Part shown: positions 6,731-9,885 of the stretch, one piece after another
Layout of the letters: each line of letters begins with the position of its first letter
How positions within the stretch are numbered: position 1 is the first letter of the stretch
Assembly (NCBI GenBank): GCA_937965665.1
Contig: CALCJE010000405.1
Span: forward strand, 1 to 9,885
DNA length: 9,885 bases
DNA from: an uncultured Bacteroidales bacterium
GTDB lineage: Bacteria; Bacteroidota; Bacteroidia; Bacteroidales; UBA4417
Direction of reading: 5' to 3'
The notes under the pieces: model-generated
The model's input: only the letters and a program-made list of their open reading frames with translations
Databases searched by the model: none
Told to the model about the DNA's origin: nothing
Program-made: the position numbers and the translations under genes

Positions 6731-8200
6731 ATGCAGACCCTGGCAACACCCGAGAAAAGCAAAAGCAGCTCGTCTGCGGCTTTTCAAAAAACAAAGCACC
6801 AACCTTTTTTTGCGCCGGTTCATGTACAGCCAAAACTAACTGTTGGCGCCGCCCATGATCCACACGAGCAACAGGCAGATGCCATGGCCGAAAGGGTGAT
6901 GCGGATGGCTGCGCCGGCGAAAGAAAGCCCATTCTTCCGCCCGGCGAATACTGCTGCCGTACAACGAAAATGTGCCCATTGCGAAGAAGAAGAAAAAATA
7001 CAGCGAAAAGAAGCCGTGGGTAGCAGTGCTCAGGCTGCGCCGGCGGTGGTTCACGAAGTGCTGAATTCGGGTGGTGGAAAGCCGCTTGAAGCAGCTACCC
7101 GTTCATTTATGGAACCGCGTTTTAATTCCGATTTCGACCAGGTGAGGATACACGATGACACACAGGCAGCCAGGAGTGCAGAAGCCATTCAGGCACATGC
7201 CTACACATCGGGCAATCACGTGGTCTTTAATTCGGGCCAATATAATCCCGCAAGCGATCCGGGCAAAAAATTACTGGCTCATGAACTAACCCATGTTTTG
7301 CAACAGAATGCGGCAATCAGCAGGAAACCCAAGGCGGGCCTGGTTGAAGAACCTCAGGAAGGAATAGGAATTGGCGGGCTGGTTCAAAGACAAGTTGCCG
7401 AAGAGCCGGTTGAGCCTGAAGTAGCTACTGTTGTACTTTCGGAAGCGGAAATGAGAAGAGCTATTCAGTGGAATCAACGCCGTTTCCACGATCCCTATAA
7501 CATTATGAATGTGCGCGAAACCATAGGTATTTCGAAATATCCAGCTATTATTGATGAAGAATTTGTAAATGCCGTCATTGAATGGCAAGCTAGTCAGGGT
7601 CTGGACCAGGATGGCAAATTTGGCGCTTCATCAACGCAATCGGTAGTTGACGAACTCAACGCCGAAGGATCCACCCACGAAGCCGAAACCCTGGCGCTTG
7701 ATAATACCGTTGATACGGTAGATGTGATCCCGCAGACTTATAATACCTGTTCGCCAGGACTGCCTTTTGAGTTTAACTGGCAGGTGGGTTTCCGCACTAC
7801 TTTAAGGAATGGGTTTATCATTCAGCGTATCGACAATACATTTAACGCAACTATGTGCGGAGGCGGCGCTTATGTGGGATGGCAGCCTATACCACGCTAT
7901 TGGGAAGCCTGGAGGGTTGATGGAAATGGCAATGTTACACCTGCAATTGGTGGGGTAAATGATATGTTTACACGACCGCTGTTACCCAATTCTTCGGGTA
8001 CCTGGCGCATGGTCGGAACGCTGTACACCACCCGAACCCTGCCTGCATCCTTTGTAGCCAGCAGTGTGGCTGATGCAGGTATTCTTCGTGCCACGCTAAC
8101 AAATCCCGGAAGCGATTTCCTCGGTTATGTTTCCAATACCCGCAGAGTTGGTGGCACCTGGAACTGTTGCGCTGCACCCCCTACACACGTGCGCAGCTGA
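6731..8200 (+). CDS. DUF4157 eCIS-associated protein with peptidoglycan-binding-like and unknown C-terminal domain; candidate cargo/effector
   Basis: The product is 489 residues. ATG at 6731 lies 30 bases after the tape measure stop, with an A/T-rich upstream stretch. Residues 26-57 carry the N-terminal signature of these proteins: FF, then QPKLTVG, then a D-x2-EQQADAMAERVM segment. C81-x2-C84 sits in VQRKCAHCEEEEKIQRK. The DUF4157 domain spans about 105-193 and ends with HELTH (184-188), an HExxH zinc-binding type motif, followed by VLQQ. Residues about 236-312 resemble a PG_binding_1-like helical unit (IIDEEFVNAVIEWQASQGLD, then DGKFG). Residues about 336-489 form an unrecognised, probably beta-rich, Trp-rich domain (W384, W391, W394, W425, W477) with C340, C376 and C479-C480. 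DUF4157 is known to be enriched in eCIS loci and to be coupled to variable toxin domains, so a cargo role is inferred. There is no signal peptide. The gene's last 20 bases overlap the convergent MATE gene. Proteolytic activity is unproven. Confidence 0.82.
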   Translation: MQTLATPEKSKSSSSAAFQKTKHQPFFAPVHVQPKLTVGAAHDPHEQQADAMAERVMRMAAPAKESPFFRPANTAAVQRKCAHCEEEEKIQRKEAVGSSAQAAPAVVHEVLNSGGGKPLEAATRSFMEPRFNSDFDQVRIHDDTQAARSAEAIQAHAYTSGNHVVFNSGQYNPASDPGKKLLAHELTHVLQQNAAISRKPKAGLVEEPQEGIGIGGLVQRQVAEEPVEPEVATVVLSEAEMRRAIQWNQRRFHDPYNIMNVRETIGISKYPAIIDEEFVNAVIEWQASQGLDQDGKFGASSTQSVVDELNAEGSTHEAETLALDNTVDTVDVIPQTYNTCSPGLPFEFNWQVGFRTTLRNGFIIQRIDNTFNATMCGGGAYVGWQPIPRYWEAWRVDGNGNVTPAIGGVNDMFTRPLLPNSSGTWRMVGTLYTTRTLPASFVASSVADAGILRATLTNPGSDFLGYVSNTRRVGGTWNCCAAPPTHVRS

Positions 8201-9491
8201 GGTAAACCGATTTTCGCGCCATCACGCTCAGAAACACACCCCTGGCACCCATAAATAACATCATGGCCAGCCATAAGCCATTGTTTCCCATGCATGGTTC
8301 TAACAGATAATATGCCGGCAGAAAAATGATTGTGGTGATGATTACCATGCTGTTTCGCATGGCTTTTGAGGCTGTGGCGCCTACATAAATTCCATCCCAT
8401 ATAAAGGCAGCAAACGTAATTACAGGAACCAGCACTACCCAGAACATAAACGGATCGGCGGCTTGAATCGTTGCAGCATCGTTCGTAAGAAGTCTCAGTA
8501 TCCAATCGCCGCCTACCCAAAATATGAACGAGAAAATCATTGCTATTGCGCCACCCCAGGTAAACAGCCTGCGGATCACTTTCGACAACATGAACCGATT
8601 ACCTGCACCAATGTATCGCCCCGCAAGCGCTTCAGCCGCATATGCAAAGCCATCGACAAAATATGAAAAAAAGTAGAAAAACTGGAACAGCAGCGTATTC
8701 ACTGCCAAAATGGTATCGCTTGTATTAGCCGATTGTGTGGTAAAAAATGAAAGGGTAAATATCAGGCAAAGTGTTCGGATAAAAATATCCTTGTTAACAT
8801 GTATAAACTTCTTGAATGCATTACGACTCAGGGCTTCGGATATCAAAATTCTTTTCGCGATTTTAGTCCTGTAGAACGAAAGCAGGAACAGGCCGAGCAG
8901 CAACCCGCCATACTGACTGATTACATTGGCCCATGCTACACCATTACTGCCTAGTTTTAAAACATTTATAAAAATGAGGCTAAGCAGAACATTCAGTACA
9001 TTTACACTTATCGCCAGGATCATAGGCATACGGGCATTCTGCATACCTATAAACCAGCCAGTAACAGCATATATAAACAAGGTGGCAGGCGCAGCATAAA
9101 TCCTGATGCTAAAATAATCGCGGGCAAGTTCCTCAACCGGTAAACTTGCTTGAACGATGCCGAATGCGGCCCAGCTGATCGGCCATTGCAGCAGGATGAG
9201 CAGAAATCCACCTCCAAATGCAGTTGCCATAGCCCTGACCAGGATGTTTCCGGCTTCGGCAAAATTACGCTGCCCGTAAGCCTGGGCGGTAAAACCACTG
9301 GTACCCATGCGTAAGAATCCAAACGCCCAGAAAATAAAACTGAAAATCATGCCACCCAGGGCAACTGCTCCAATATATTTAACATCACCCTGGTGACCCA
9401 TTAAACCGATATCGACCATAGCCAGCAATGGAATGGTGATATTGGTAACAATATTGGGAATGGCCAGGCGGAGTATACGACGATTGAGCAA
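8181..9491 (-). CDS. MATE-family multidrug/sodium efflux transporter, DinF-like
   Basis: The product is 436 residues with about 12 hydrophobic segments, the normal MATE size and layout. It would be an inner-membrane exporter using a Na+ or H+ gradient. DinF-branch signatures: RLAIPNIVTNITIPLLAMVD (8-27) in TM1, TSGFTAQAYGQ (64-74), G-x-QNARMPM (149-157) before a membrane helix, FSYFVDGFAYAAEALAGR (275-292) and WDGIYVGATASKAMRNSM (365-382). The start is a TTG: an in-frame stop lies 15 bases upstream, and the next Met (residue 25) would remove most of TM1. The substrate cannot be predicted. It converges on the eCIS operon with a 20-base overlap of 3' ends, so it is probably a neighbour and not part of the injection system. 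The reading frame is intact. Confidence 0.9.
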   Translation of the reverse strand: MLNRRILRLAIPNIVTNITIPLLAMVDIGLMGHQGDVKYIGAVALGGMIFSFIFWAFGFLRMGTSGFTAQAYGQRNFAEAGNILVRAMATAFGGGFLLILLQWPISWAAFGIVQASLPVEELARDYFSIRIYAAPATLFIYAVTGWFIGMQNARMPMILAISVNVLNVLLSLIFINVLKLGSNGVAWANVISQYGGLLLGLFLLSFYRTKIAKRILISEALSRNAFKKFIHVNKDIFIRTLCLIFTLSFFTTQSANTSDTILAVNTLLFQFFYFFSYFVDGFAYAAEALAGRYIGAGNRFMLSKVIRRLFTWGGAIAMIFSFIFWVGGDWILRLLTNDAATIQAADPFMFWVVLVPVITFAAFIWDGIYVGATASKAMRNSMVIITTIIFLPAYYLLEPCMGNNGLWLAMMLFMGARGVFLSVMARKSVYLSCARV

Positions 9492-9513
9492 AACACTAAA
9501 AAATTAATCGCTG

Positions 9514-9543
9514 CAAAGATGGTAATTTTTACAGGTGGATCAA
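9514..9543 (-). promoter_or_regulatory. Candidate Bacteroidetes-type promoter for the MATE gene
   Basis: On the minus strand there is TTG (9543-9541), a 19-base spacer, then CATCTTTG (9521-9514). This matches the Bacteroidetes -33/-7 pattern (TTG, about 19 bases, TAnnTTTG) except for C in place of the first T of the -7 box. Transcription would begin near 9508, giving a leader of roughly 17 bases before the TTG start codon at 9491, which supports that start. Confidence 0.45.
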
Positions 9544-9711
9544 GACCACTACATAAAGCCGGAAAAATATTCAAAAGATTTACCATGCGTACACCTTGGG
9601 GTACAGATGATCAGGAAATGTTTTAAACAGAATATGTTGCATGGTAGATGAGCACAAATAAATCATAAAAAAAGAGCAGCGTGCACACGAAAAATAATCA
9701 AAAAATAATAT

Positions 9712-9719
9712 TACCTTTG
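9712..9719 (+). promoter_or_regulatory. Candidate -7 promoter element TACCTTTG for a gene right of the window
   Basis: TACCTTTG fits the Bacteroidetes -7 consensus TAnnTTTG exactly. The upstream spacer is very A-rich (9689-9710) and lacks an obvious TTG at -33. It points away from the MATE gene. A transcript would start near 9725 and run at least 160 bases to the window edge without any ATG, so the gene it serves lies outside. Confidence 0.45.
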
Positions 9720-9885
9720 CCACAGTTTCAAGAAGATTCTCCCCGGATTTTTTATACCAAATAAATATTTCCTACAAGCCGGCACAAAGGCCAGCCAATA
9801 ACAACACCGATTTTAACAGCCTCATTTTAAGTACATTTAACCATATAGGCCTGTAATCATTATTTTAGCAAACCATTCACAGTAT

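Larger units (their letters stand above)
9492..9885. other. Intergenic region between the MATE gene and the next gene to the right
   Basis: This 394-base stretch has no convincing coding frame. It contains the proposed divergent promoters (minus strand 9514-9543, plus strand 9712-9719) and a long untranslated leader running off the right edge. I see no tRNA, no clear intrinsic terminator and no strong hairpin in it. Confidence 0.6.

Noticed and set aside
8125..8520. 131-codon minus-strand frame over the MATE and DUF4157 3' ends
   Set aside because: It overlaps the MATE gene in another frame and has no membrane or domain signature. The MATE frame explains this DNA.
8181..9491. MATE transporter as part of the injection system, for example a self-protection gene
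   Set aside because: It is on the opposite strand with its own likely promoter, and MATE transporters are common housekeeping genes. Nothing in the sequence ties it to the particle beyond adjacency.
9401..9586. 61-codon hydrophobic minus-strand frame starting upstream of the MATE gene
   Set aside because: Considered as a lost 5' exon-like extension joined by frameshift. The MATE frame already begins right at TM1 with a normal N-terminus, so no frameshift is needed.
9776..9800. Possible hairpin around GCCGGC...GGCCAGC
   Set aside because: The two arms do not pair over more than a few bases, and no T-tract follows on either strand.

Overview
The window looks like chromosomal DNA from a member of the Bacteroidota (Bacteroidetes). 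Evidence for this is a TAnnTTTG-type -7 promoter element near the right end, A/T-rich upstream regions in place of strong Shine-Dalgarno sequences, and 'FCxND...GGxxSGxG' immunoglobulin-like modules of the kind common in giant surface adhesins of this phylum. The genus cannot be told from the sequence alone.

Positions 1-8200 hold the 3' part of a plus-strand operon for an extracellular contractile injection system (eCIS), a phage-tail-like protein-delivery particle. In order: (1) the C-terminal part of a conserved eCIS baseplate-associated protein, cut by the left edge; (2) a 1437-residue protein whose N-terminal half resembles a conserved family of Bacteroidetes contractile-tail loci, and whose C-terminal third carries three tandem units, each an adhesin-type Ig-like module plus a PKD-like module; (3) a 473-residue contractile injection system tape measure protein; (4) a 489-residue DUF4157 protein with an HELTH metallopeptidase-like motif, a peptidoglycan-binding-like helical segment and an unrecognised Trp- and Cys-containing C-terminal domain. 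The genes are tightly packed (6-base gap, 1-base TAATG overlap, 30-base gap), so co-transcription is likely. The sheath, tube, spike, baseplate J-like and ATPase genes of such a system are not in this window and would be expected upstream or elsewhere.

Positions 8181-9491 hold a minus-strand DinF-like MATE transporter gene that converges on the DUF4157 gene with a 20-base tail-to-tail overlap. It is probably the first gene outside the eCIS module.

Positions 9492-9885 are non-coding. They contain a plausible promoter for the MATE gene and a separate plus-strand -7 element (TACCTTTG) that probably drives a gene to the right of the window through a leader with no ATG for at least 160 bases.

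Working model (inference): the tape measure sets tube length, the two large upstream proteins belong to the baseplate or tip, the repeat-bearing one is a candidate target-recognition protein, and the DUF4157 protein is the candidate cargo or effector. The most novel parts are the unknown C-terminal domain of the DUF4157 protein and the adhesin-type repeats on a signal-less particle protein.
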